DNA of 23,029 nucleotides, taken from positions 1 to 23,029 of IMG/VR virus record IMGVR_UViG_3300030450_002022; one strand, written 5' to 3'. How positions within the stretch are numbered: the first letter of the stretch is position 1; every line of letters starts with the position of its first letter. Below the pieces are notes generated by a model, which was given only the letters and a program-made list of their open reading frames with translations, ran no database searches and had not been told where the DNA came from. The position numbers were made by a program, and so were the translations under genes. Below are positions 1 to 5,793 of the stretch, one piece after another. The DNA comes from a virus.

Positions 1-138
1 AATCATTTTCAAGGTGCGGGTGGTTAATTTGATAGTTAGCACTATTCAAATAATTACTTTCTCTGTATATTTCTTTAAAGACAATTTGTGATTGTCCTTT
101 ATCGTTTGCTTTATAATTGTTGTATTCAAATGTATTCA
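1..138 (-). CDS. Unknown protein, N-terminal part (cut by left edge)
   Basis: An open frame starts at the ATG at 138 and runs off the left edge; 46 codons are visible. The start is preceded by an AAAGGAAA ribosome site. An in-frame ATG at 166 is also possible, but the same leader occurs before the gene at 3983-4420, where the equivalent downstream ATG also follows AAAGGAAA. The visible part is polar and rich in Asn and Tyr, begins MNTFEYNNYK, and matches no family I recognise. It has its own promoter/operator (173-200), so it is probably an independently controlled accessory gene and not the next structural gene. Confidence 0.7.
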
Positions 139-172
139 TTTTATTTCCTTTGTTTGTTTCTTTCATACTTAA

Positions 173-200
173 ATAATACATAATCTTTGATTATATTCAA
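173..200 (-). promoter_or_regulatory. Promoter with palindromic operator
   Basis: On the minus strand, TTGAAT (195-200) and TATTAT (173-178) are 16 bp apart, a sigma70-like layout. The spacer is filled by the palindrome ATAATCAAAGATTAT (180-194), so a protein bound there would block the promoter. The same layout occurs at 7207-7234. Confidence 0.65.
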
Positions 201-230
201 GTATTAATTGTAAATATCACAATATATAAG

Positions 231-244
231 TCAATGTTTATAGG
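231..244. repeat. 14-bp intergenic repeat TCAATGTTTATAGG, copy 1
   Basis: The 14-mer TCAATGTTTATAGG is identical to the one at 19264-19277, and a 13-bp core occurs inverted at 14801-14813. All three copies lie in intergenic DNA, 18-42 bp upstream (in the sense of transcription) of an ATAATC-NNN-GATTAT palindrome. It may be a regulator site or part of a weak terminator. Confidence 0.6.
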
Positions 245-283
245 GTTTTAAAAAATAATTTAAAAAATTATATAATTTGACCT
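241..283. repeat. AT-rich imperfect repeat, copy A
   Basis: This 43-bp stretch aligns with 14821-14864 at about 37 of 44 positions with a single one-base gap. Shared blocks are TAGG, TTTAAAAAATT and AATTTGACCT. Copy A overlaps the 3' end of the adaptor gene; copy B is wholly intergenic. Confidence 0.5.
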
Positions 284-891
284 GTTAAAGTCGTTTTTTT
301 GTACCCTTTAATCAATTGTAAGGCGTCAGGGTCAACCTTTGAAAATAGTTCTGATACGCCAGTTGAATCGCTTCCATAAGTATTAAATGGAGTATCTTTT
401 CTTTTGAATAGTCTTAAAGCTTGTATCAAGCAAGCTGTTTCGATATCTTTTGGAACTGAAGCGAATCCATATTTAGCTGTTACTTGAATATTATTAACTA
501 TTGTTGTATCGAATCTTTCAGAACTTCTTGTATCTAAAATCTTAATGCACTCATAAGGAAGTGATTCATCTTCTGCATTAGCGGGTGTTACATAATAATC
601 TGTGTTTAGTGTTAGTGTTGTATCGTAAGTTCCGTTATCATTTGTATCTAGTTTAACTATTAAACCTGTTGTTGTAGCAATATCAGGCACATCAAGGTAA
701 TAAGTTGATACTGGAGTAAAGGTTCTAACAACAACTGAGCCGTCAATCCAAAATTTTCTTCCAGCTATTTTATCTATTTGTCTTGAAGCTGTTTCAACAG
801 CTCTTTCCAAGTTATCATCTTGAGCCGAGCCTGATATTCCCATATAAGCTTTTATGCCTGACAAAGTAGTATAGCCATTAGTAATAGCCAT
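268..891 (-). CDS. Head-tail adaptor (gp6/gp15-like connector)
   Basis: A 207-residue protein that probably forms the ring under the portal where the tail docks. The N-terminal 45 residues have the pattern usual for phage head-tail connectors, with a short opening strand, then LSGIKAYMGI, DDNLERAVETASRQIDKIAGRKFW. A beta-rich middle with hydrophobic YYLDVPDI follows, and a helical C-terminus (ETACLIQALRLFKRKDTPF). It is the last visible gene of the late block, downstream of capsid and of the small gene at 900-1097, the usual place for a connector. The protein ends TGQII, and its stop lies inside an AT-rich repeat. Family assignment is by sequence pattern and position. Confidence 0.75.
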   Translation of the reverse strand: MAITNGYTTLSGIKAYMGISGSAQDDNLERAVETASRQIDKIAGRKFWIDGSVVVRTFTPVSTYYLDVPDIATTTGLIVKLDTNDNGTYDTTLTLNTDYYVTPANAEDESLPYECIKILDTRSSERFDTTIVNNIQVTAKYGFASVPKDIETACLIQALRLFKRKDTPFNTYGSDSTGVSELFSKVDPDALQLIKGYKKTTLTGQII

Positions 892-899
892 AATTTGTC

Positions 900-1097
900 C
901 TACTTAGATTTATCTTCAACGGGTGCTTTAGCTTTTGTTGCTTTACCTAATCCCCATTCCTTAGCTTGAGCTTCAGATACTTCGTGGCCTTTAACGCCAA
1001 GTAGTTTTCCTTTTCTCCAAGCTTTTGGAAGTTGGTTATCAGTTGTTTCAGCAACTTTACCTGCTTCATCTACCCATACATATTTTTTTAAAATCAT
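900..1097 (-). CDS. Small protein between capsid and adaptor
   Basis: A 65-residue basic protein starting MILKKYVWVDE. An in-frame ATG at 1160 would add 21 residues, but the ATG at 1097 has a clear AGGAG eight bases upstream, and the longer N-terminus would be encoded by an RNA hairpin (1111-1158). The sequence has a short beta-like start and a KGHEVSEAQAKEWGL segment resembling small head-associated proteins that carry a FluMu/Ish1-like helical motif. The C-terminus is Lys/Ala-rich and probably disordered. Its place between capsid and adaptor suggests a head-completion or decoration role, which is inference only. Confidence 0.6.
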   Translation of the reverse strand: MILKKYVWVDEAGKVAETTDNQLPKAWRKGKLLGVKGHEVSEAQAKEWGLGKATKAKAPVEDKSK

Positions 1098-1110
1098 AAT
1101 TTTCTCTCCT

Positions 1111-1158
1111 GACTTTAACTCGCCCGTGCCGTTAAAGCTTGAGCGAGTTATTAAAGTC
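1111..1158 (-). promoter_or_regulatory. RNA hairpin between capsid and downstream gene
   Basis: Minus-strand RNA can form a 13-bp stem, GACUUU + AACUCGC (1158-1143) with GCGAGUU + AAAGUC (1123-1111), with a 3-nt bulge and a 19-nt loop. An alternative 7-bp hairpin, CTTTAAC (1112-1118) with GTTAAAG (1131-1137), overlaps it. There is no U-tract, so it is more likely a processing, stability or attenuation element than a classical terminator. Confidence 0.55.
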
Positions 1159-1178
1159 ATATAATTTCTAAGTTATCC

Positions 1179-2426
1179 TTAGAAGTTTGTAATCTTTGCG
1201 AAAGCTGTTGCTCTATAAATAGGCAAGCCCATTCTTACAGTTGCTTTCATAACAACTATATCTTTAACAAAGTTCTCGTCGTGTGAATCAGACATTGCAA
1301 CTTCCATACCTTGTCTTGCGACTATATGTATTGCTTGTCCACCACCGAAAGTACCAACTAAACAGTCTCCTGCTGAAGTTTCTGTTGAAACTACAACTGG
1401 AACACCCCATATGCTTGGTCTTACAGCGTCATTAAAGTTTCCTGCTCCAACAAATAATGGATTCAAAGCTCCACTTGTTGTTACAGCATTTACTTCAGTA
1501 ACTACTTGATACCAGTCAGACGGGTGCATAATGATAGCGTCAGGATTCATAAATGCGTCTTTTTGAATTTCTGTAATCGCTTCAAATAATTGTCCAATTC
1601 TCTTTAAGCTTCCACTAAAAGATGAATAGTTAAATGCGTTGATTCCTGTTTTATTCAAGATACCTGTTAAGTTCACGCCTGAGCCTGAACCACCGATAAT
1701 TTGGTCAGATATTGTCTGTCTTATCATAAATCGTAATCTACTGTCAATATATCCCTGTGAAGCGGAAACATCTGCAAGAAGTTCCTCTGTCATTGGAATA
1801 AAAGCACCGATTTTTCTTATTTCTTCTGTTCTTTCGGTAAATGCCAAAGCATTTTCTCCGAGAGCAGAACCCTCAGCAGTTGGTGCAGCGTTATTAGTGT
1901 ATGTTGTTTCCTCAAGATACTTGTACTGATATTGGTCAGTAGTAATTGTATCTATCAAATTAGGAATTACATACGGGTCTAACTGTGCAGATTCTTCAAT
2001 TCTTGAAGAACGAACAACCGCAGGAGGCCAAGTTGATTCGGTAACAGTAGTTTTTAATTCTACTTGTGGATTCCACTTCAACTCAGAAGTAATGTTTTTT
2101 TGTCCATTCTCTTTAAATGCTTTAAAAGAATTTGAATCAAGAAATCGTTGTCCAAGAGTCTTTACTTCTTCCTTAGGTTCAGCGTGTATAGCCATTGGCT
2201 CTACATTGTTGCTTTTCTCTAATTCAGCTTCTAGCTCTTTTTTCTCTTTTTCTATTTTCTGAGCTTCTTTTATCTCATTAACAAGTTCTGACATTTTTTC
2301 ATTACGATTAGCCCACTCTTCTTTTTTATCAGAATCAAAATCAGTTGTATCAACATCTTTAAATTCATTAAGAGTGTTCTCTCTAAGTGAATGGAGTTCC
2401 TTTTTTAGCTCTTCTAATTTAGCCAA
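1179..2426 (-). CDS. Major capsid protein, HK97 fold
   Basis: A 415-residue HK97 gp5-like capsid subunit that builds the icosahedral shell. Residues 1-75 are charged and predicted coiled coil (LEELKKELHSLRENT onward), corresponding to the delta/scaffold domain removed by the prohead protease. After about residue 85 comes the shell domain, with typical capsid segments such as the E-loop-like TERTEEIRKIGAFIPMTEE and MHPSDWYQVV and WGVPVVVS of the A and P domains. The start is a TTG at 2426, eight bases after a perfect AAGGAG. No in-frame ATG precedes residue 45, and the N-terminal helix is needed for a delta domain. It lies directly behind the protease gene. Confidence 0.92.
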   Translation of the reverse strand: MAKLEELKKELHSLRENTLNEFKDVDTTDFDSDKKEEWANRNEKMSELVNEIKEAQKIEKEKKELEAELEKSNNVEPMAIHAEPKEEVKTLGQRFLDSNSFKAFKENGQKNITSELKWNPQVELKTTVTESTWPPAVVRSSRIEESAQLDPYVIPNLIDTITTDQYQYKYLEETTYTNNAAPTAEGSALGENALAFTERTEEIRKIGAFIPMTEELLADVSASQGYIDSRLRFMIRQTISDQIIGGSGSGVNLTGILNKTGINAFNYSSFSGSLKRIGQLFEAITEIQKDAFMNPDAIIMHPSDWYQVVTEVNAVTTSGALNPLFVGAGNFNDAVRPSIWGVPVVVSTETSAGDCLVGTFGGGQAIHIVARQGMEVAMSDSHDENFVKDIVVMKATVRMGLPIYRATAFAKITNF

Positions 2427-2436
2427 TTTAATCTCC

Positions 2437-3279
2437 TTAAATAATATCAGGGTCTAAAGTTTCCGATAGAACCCTTGTTGTGTCAGCTATCAAAGTATCT
2501 GCTTCTTGAGGTTCTTCTATTTCTGCGTCTAGTTCGTCAATTTCCATTTCAACATTTGATTCATCAGAACCAAATCCGATTATCATATCCAATTCGTTAT
2601 AAACTTCTTGGATTCTGTCTTGTAAATTAACCAAAGATTCAGTAGCACCCTTTGATAACTTTTTCTTTTTTTCAAGCCGTAAAGAAGTAAGTTCTTTAGC
2701 CCTGTCGATAAAACTGTTAATTGTGTTAAGCACATTATCAGCTTCATCAGTAAACCTTAAATTAGATTTAGGCTCACTTTGCACTTCAGCAGAGGAATTA
2801 TCTTCCTTAACTGCTAAAGTATGCGTTTCTTGATTAGCACCGACTAATACGGGACTAACTTCGAAAACTGTTGCGGACTTGATGTATCTCACTTCTTGTG
2901 ATTGTCCGTCCTTTTGAAATTCTCCATTTTCTGATTCAGTAACTTGATATCCAAAACTCCATTGTTGTAAATCTCCCATAGCTTTAACTGTATGGAAAGC
3001 GTCTCTTCCTCTTTCGGTGTCCATAATGAACTGACCTTTGAATACAGCTTTTTCTTCGTCTTGAACTATTTCGCCTCTACCGATTACATCTTTCCAATCG
3101 TGAGACCAAACCATAGGGACGCCTTTATCTCCCCAAGCTGATTTTATTGAATTAGGAAGAACAACATCTTCATCTGAATCGACGGTATTAAATACAGAGA
3201 AAACTGCTTCTACTTTTCCCTCTATGTCGTCTGATACTTGTAAATCTAAAGTCTTAAAAGTCATATTTTCTTTTTTCAT
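2437..3279 (-). CDS. Prohead maturation protease, HK97 (S78) family
   Basis: A 280-residue serine protease that cleaves capsid delta domains during head maturation. The N-terminal 160 residues match the S78 family: VFNTVDSDEDVVLPNSI, then the catalytic His in PMVWSHDW (H60), GRGEI, a GQFIMDTERGRDAF stretch, and the catalytic Ser in LQQWSFGY (S108), followed by FEVSPVLVGAN. The remaining C-terminal part is helical and acidic and may serve as an internal scaffold extension. The start at 3279 overlaps the upstream stop (ATGA) and follows GAGGAGCAAGA. It sits just ahead of the capsid gene, the standard arrangement. Confidence 0.9.
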   Translation of the reverse strand: MKKENMTFKTLDLQVSDDIEGKVEAVFSVFNTVDSDEDVVLPNSIKSAWGDKGVPMVWSHDWKDVIGRGEIVQDEEKAVFKGQFIMDTERGRDAFHTVKAMGDLQQWSFGYQVTESENGEFQKDGQSQEVRYIKSATVFEVSPVLVGANQETHTLAVKEDNSSAEVQSEPKSNLRFTDEADNVLNTINSFIDRAKELTSLRLEKKKKLSKGATESLVNLQDRIQEVYNELDMIIGFGSDESNVEMEIDELDAEIEEPQEADTLIADTTRVLSETLDPDII

Positions 3280-3518
3280 TCTTGCTCCTCATAAGCTTCA
3301 TTCTTTTCTGTTGCTGGGTCGTCGGCAATGAAATGTCCTTTAGCGTTTCTAGCTCTTTTCTTTTGAAGAGCTTCTGCTTCTTCTAATCCTTTTACTTCTT
3401 CAATTAGACCTTGTTTTTTTAGCCACTTAACAGACTTCGCAGGAATCTCATCAATGATGTCTCCCTCTTCATACTGCTTGTCGCCAAACATTAATCCAAC
3501 TTTTAATATATAACTCAA
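3276..3518 (-). CDS. Small head/tail-associated protein, TTG start
   Basis: An 80-residue protein starting at a TTG (3518) that overlaps the upstream stop as TTGA and has AGAGG eight bases upstream. An ATG at 3494 is the alternative. Visible parts are a short beta/helical domain (VGLMFGDKQYEEGDIIDEIP, KSVKWLKKQGLIEE) and a C-terminal tail RNAKGHFIADDPATEKNEAY of a kind common in small phage proteins near head genes. The exact role is unknown; position between the tail-completion-like gene and the protease suggests a virion-assembly function. Confidence 0.65.
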   Translation of the reverse strand: MSYILKVGLMFGDKQYEEGDIIDEIPAKSVKWLKKQGLIEEVKGLEEAEALQKKRARNAKGHFIADDPATEKNEAYEEQE

Positions 3519-3922
3519 GTTATTACCTCTATCTCAAATTCTACGCCTAAGTATTCAATACTGTTTATAGTATAAACACCATAATTGCTTGCTTCAACAA
3601 CTCTAGCAGAAGATACTGCACCACCAAGTGTTGTATCGCCCTCAATCGCAAATTTAATTGAGCTTGCACCTGAGCCAGCAAGATATCCGTCTAAAGTATC
3701 TTGTGAATCTTCAGCGTCCACTCTTGAAACATAAAGTTGAATTGGAATTGTGTAAGTATCTGAACCTCGACTAAAAGTATTATCGTATTCCAATGAAGAT
3801 AAAGTACCTACGATTGCACAAGGTGGTTCAATCGAATCAGGCACATAATCATATACTAATAAAGAACTTATCGTTTCAAGTCTAGTTCCTAAACCTGAAC
3901 GAATACTTGTAAGACTAGCCAT
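3515..3922 (-). CDS. Tail-completion / tail-terminator-like protein
   Basis: A 135-residue protein with the pattern of siphophage tail-completion (head-tail joining or tail-terminator) proteins. The N-terminal helix (SLTSIRSGLGTRLETI) is followed by a VYDYVPDSIEPPCAIVG strand pair, then RGSDTYTIPIQLYVSR and a final beta hairpin ending EYLGVEFEIEVIT. Finding it before the protease and capsid genes, and not after the adaptor, is unusual. It begins 20 nt after a strong hairpin terminator (3938-3963), so it needs read-through or a promoter I could not identify. The family call is by sequence feel and could not be searched. Confidence 0.6.
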   Translation of the reverse strand: MASLTSIRSGLGTRLETISSLLVYDYVPDSIEPPCAIVGTLSSLEYDNTFSRGSDTYTIPIQLYVSRVDAEDSQDTLDGYLAGSGASSIKFAIEGDTTLGGAVSSARVVEASNYGVYTINSIEYLGVEFEIEVIT

Positions 3923-3937
3923 AGGTTTAACTATAAC

Positions 3938-3963
3938 AAAAAACCCGCCAATGTAGGCGGGTT
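3938..3963 (-). terminator. Intrinsic terminator
   Basis: A perfect GC-rich 8-bp stem, AACCCGCC (3942-3949) with GGCGGGTT (3956-3963), has a 6-nt loop. On the minus strand it is followed by a run of six T. It ends the unit containing the gene at 3983-4420. Confidence 0.9.
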
Positions 3964-3982
3964 CTTTTAATTTGTTATTTTC

Positions 3983-4420
3983 TTAAAGTTCGATACAAGA
4001 ACTTTCTAGCACTCCATACCAACCTCTATGAACAAAACAGAATTTACATTCTTCGACATATTCTTCGTGATTTGGTACTTCGAGCAATTCTACTTTTATA
4101 TCTTTGTAAAAATAGTTTGCCATTTCGTTATCAAAATGGTGTCCGTCTCCCCAACGGTCAATTAACTCTAAGAATTGAGACCAACCTTGACCGTTTCTTA
4201 TGCAACTATAATTTACTGTGAAATTATAATCGTAAGCAAAACAATCGTACCAAGTATCTTCTTCTTCATTTTTTACTTCTTTCCAAGTAACTTTAAGAAT
4301 TTGATTCTCAGTTCTTTGTTCTTCTAATTTTTTAATGTCATTTACTAACTTTGTAATTCTTCTATCTTTTCCTGAAGAATAATCGTTGTATTCTTTGACA
4401 TATCTTGTTTTTGTATTCAT
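3983..4420 (-). CDS. Unknown accessory protein (moron-like unit)
   Basis: A 145-residue protein starting MNTKTRYVKE at an ATG preceded by AAAGGAAACGAT. An in-frame ATG at 4447 is possible, but this leader repeats before the left-edge gene. The protein is rich in Trp, Tyr and Asp, has no obvious membrane segment, and contains CEFCF-type cysteines (EECKFCF) near its C-terminus. I recognise no family. Own promoter/operator upstream and terminators on both sides (4506-4570 and 3938-3963) make it a self-contained transcription unit inserted between head genes, which suggests a host-directed or exclusion function instead of a structural one. Confidence 0.65.
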   Translation of the reverse strand: MNTKTRYVKEYNDYSSGKDRRITKLVNDIKKLEEQRTENQILKVTWKEVKNEEEDTWYDCFAYDYNFTVNYSCIRNGQGWSQFLELIDRWGDGHHFDNEMANYFYKDIKVELLEVPNHEEYVEECKFCFVHRGWYGVLESSCIEL

Positions 4421-4445
4421 ATCGTTTCCTTTGTTTATTTCTTTC

Positions 4446-4482
4446 ATAATCAAAGATTACTACATATTGTAAAGTAATGCAA
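4446..4482 (-). promoter_or_regulatory. Promoter/operator for gene 3983-4420
   Basis: TTGCAT (4477-4482, minus strand) is a good -35 box. The expected -10 region, 16-17 bp downstream, is covered by the palindrome ATAATCAAAGATTAC (4446-4460). The -10 match itself is poor (TAATCT), so the promoter may be weak or activator-dependent. Confidence 0.5.
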
Positions 4483-4505
4483 GGATTTATGGTGAAAATC
4501 ACTAT

Positions 4506-4570
4506 AAATAAAAATAGCAGAAACCCTTAGAAACAAAGGGGAATTAAAGAAAGACCTAAGAGTCCCTGCT
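4506..4570 (-). terminator. Intrinsic terminator with long stem
   Basis: Minus-strand RNA forms a 15-bp stem between 4570-4556 and 4530-4516 (12 Watson-Crick and 3 G-U pairs) with a 25-nt loop, followed by ATTTTTATTT. It overlaps the stop of the upstream gene and closes the accessory block. Confidence 0.85.
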
Positions 4571-4970
4571 AAATCTCGAATCCAAATTCTTCTTTTAAGA
4601 ATCCTACTCGTTTATATATCTTTTCTGAAGTTCCGAAATCTGTTTTATCATTCATTATTCTAAAACTCCAATTGAAGTCATAACCTGTTCTGCAAAGTTC
4701 TGTTATATCCCAAGCTATTATCTTTCCGTTGTATTCATTAACATACCAAAACTTTTTTTGTTCAGCATTAGCAAGTTCCATATTCGTTGCAAGCTTATCG
4801 TATTCAATAAACCACTCATCAAATTTTTGCCTGCGAGATTTAATCTCTATATGAACATCTATTCCAGTTGCGTCATAAGGACAATACTGGTCGTCCTCTT
4901 CAGTTGAATGCACTAAGCAAGACAATGAACTTTTCTCATTAATAATATCTATTATTTCTGATGTTTCCAT
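4569..4970 (-). CDS. PD-(D/E)xK-like nuclease-fold protein
   Basis: A 133-residue protein. The segment YDATGIDVHIEIKSRR (residues 32-47) has the D-(x8)-ExK signature of the PD-(D/E)xK nuclease fold, with D33, E42 and K44 as candidate metal and catalytic residues. It is followed by an aromatic strand (KKFWYVNEYNGKIIAWDI). Such small folds occur in phage nucleases and resolvases and in some non-catalytic proteins. I chose METSEI at 4970 because it overlaps the upstream stop as TAATG; an ATG at 4985 would add five residues. It is the last gene before the terminator at 4506-4570. Confidence 0.55.
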   Translation of the reverse strand: METSEIIDIINEKSSLSCLVHSTEEDDQYCPYDATGIDVHIEIKSRRQKFDEWFIEYDKLATNMELANAEQKKFWYVNEYNGKIIAWDITELCRTGYDFNWSFRIMNDKTDFGTSEKIYKRVGFLKEEFGFEI

Positions 4971-5092
4971 TAAATCCAATCCCATTCTCTATCTGTCATA
5001 TTTTTTTCAATTGTTCTATCAGCAAATTTATCTAGCCAAGTAAAGAATTTTTTCAAATAATATCCAAAAAGAAAACCTACAAAGTAATCCAC
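4970..5092 (-). CDS. 40-residue aromatic membrane-like peptide, GTG start
   Basis: A 40-codon frame starts at GTG (5092), three bases after the upstream stop, with GAGGAG nearby, and ends as TAATG into the next gene. It begins MDYFVGFLFGYYLKKFF, a short hydrophobic aromatic helix that could sit in the membrane, followed by an amphipathic charged part ending REWDWI. No family is recognisable. Coupling on both sides and the ribosome site support it as a real gene. Confidence 0.55.
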   Translation of the reverse strand: MDYFVGFLFGYYLKKFFTWLDKFADRTIEKNMTDREWDWI

Positions 5093-5094
5093 TA

Positions 5095-5211
5095 TTAACT
5101 CTCCTCTCTTTCCATTTCTTTTAATCTTTGTTTAACTAATTCATCACGAACAAGGTTCGGATTCTTTTTCATTTCTTTTGCTTTATATCTAACCCAGTAA
5201 CTTCTATTCAT
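5095..5211 (-). CDS. 38-residue basic peptide
   Basis: An ATG at 5211 overlaps the end of the gene at 5204-5392. The product (MNRSYWVRYKAKEMKKN...) is highly charged and helical, ending KEMEREES. The last codons, AGAGAGGAGAGT, provide the ribosome site for the GTG-started gene downstream. The function is unknown. Confidence 0.5.
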   Translation of the reverse strand: MNRSYWVRYKAKEMKKNPNLVRDELVKQRLKEMEREES

Positions 5212-5392
5212 TTTCTTGCTCTTTAAATAACTTAGTTAGCCATCTTTCATATTGATTTGTTTTAATAGCTATAAATTCGTTAGTTACTTTACTAAATAAC
5301 TTATCTCCATCTTCTCTGTCTTGCCATTTATTAACAACTTCTAATGCTTTTTTAAGCTCTTTTTGTTGCTCTATTATTATTTCATCTGTCAT
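5204..5392 (-). CDS. Small charged helical protein
   Basis: A 62-residue protein starting MTDEIIIEQQ at an ATG that overlaps the upstream stop as TAATG; the longer TTG start is unlikely. It contains a coiled-coil-like first half (QQKELKKALEVVNKW) and a C-terminal stretch TNQYERWLTKLFKEQENE. No family is recognised. It is one of a run of translationally coupled small genes. Confidence 0.55.
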   Translation of the reverse strand: MTDEIIIEQQKELKKALEVVNKWQDREDGDKLFSKVTNEFIAIKTNQYERWLTKLFKEQENE

Positions 5393-5457
5393 TATTCTTC
5401 TTCTTCCAAATAAAACCAAGCATTTTCATTATCATATCCATTTGCCTCATCTTCCAT
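5392..5457 (-). CDS. 21-residue acidic micro-ORF
   Basis: ATG at 5457 to TAA at 5392, giving MEDEANGYDNENAWFYLEEEE. It begins two bases after the upstream stop and ends TAATG into the next gene. It may be a real peptide or a coupling device whose GAAGAAGAAGAA codons act as the next gene's ribosome site. Confidence 0.35.
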   Translation of the reverse strand: MEDEANGYDNENAWFYLEEEE

Positions 5458-5459
5458 TA

Positions 5460-5645
5460 TTATTCTTCTTCCAAAGCTACTGGTTTAAAATCAAGATTAA
5501 CAATTCCTGTTCTTCTTAAATTCAATTGCGGGTATCTATCGCATTGTTCTTTTGCATAGGCTAGAGCTTGCTGAGTATCATTACAAAGGTAAGTCATCTC
5601 GCCAGTAAACAATATTTTTATTTTCTTAATTGTTGGTTCAGACAT
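5460..5645 (-). CDS. Small unknown protein
   Basis: A 61-residue protein starting MSEPTIKKIK with a strong AAAGGAG ribosome site. The alternating pattern (KIKILFTGEMTYLCN, then a helix QQALAYAKEQCDRY, then GIVNLDFKPVAL) suggests a small beta-alpha-beta fold. It resembles the many short phage accessory proteins with a substituted-strand/helix/strand layout; no function is assigned. It overlaps the zinc-ribbon gene upstream and ends in EEE. Confidence 0.55.
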   Translation of the reverse strand: MSEPTIKKIKILFTGEMTYLCNDTQQALAYAKEQCDRYPQLNLRRTGIVNLDFKPVALEEE

Positions 5646-5793
5646 TTTTCTCCTTTAACTTAATATCTTCTTGTTCTATTTCCGCTTTACAGAATATACA
5701 TTCCAAAGCAGACCAAAATAAATGTGTTACTTCTAATTCTAAATGACATTCTATGCAATCAAATTTAAAAGTAGTTCTCTTTTGATAAATCAT
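5638..5793 (-). CDS. 51-residue zinc-ribbon protein
   Basis: ATG at 5793 overlaps the upstream stop as TAATG; the stop at 5638 overlaps the next start region. The product has two CxxC knuckles, C13/C16 (DCIEC) and C32/C35 (ECIFC), separated by 15 residues, a classic small zinc ribbon. Such proteins often bind nucleic acid or a partner protein. It lies in a coupled run after the 394-residue unknown gene. Confidence 0.65.
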   Translation of the reverse strand: MIYQKRTTFKFDCIECHLELEVTHLFWSALECIFCKAEIEQEDIKLKEKNV

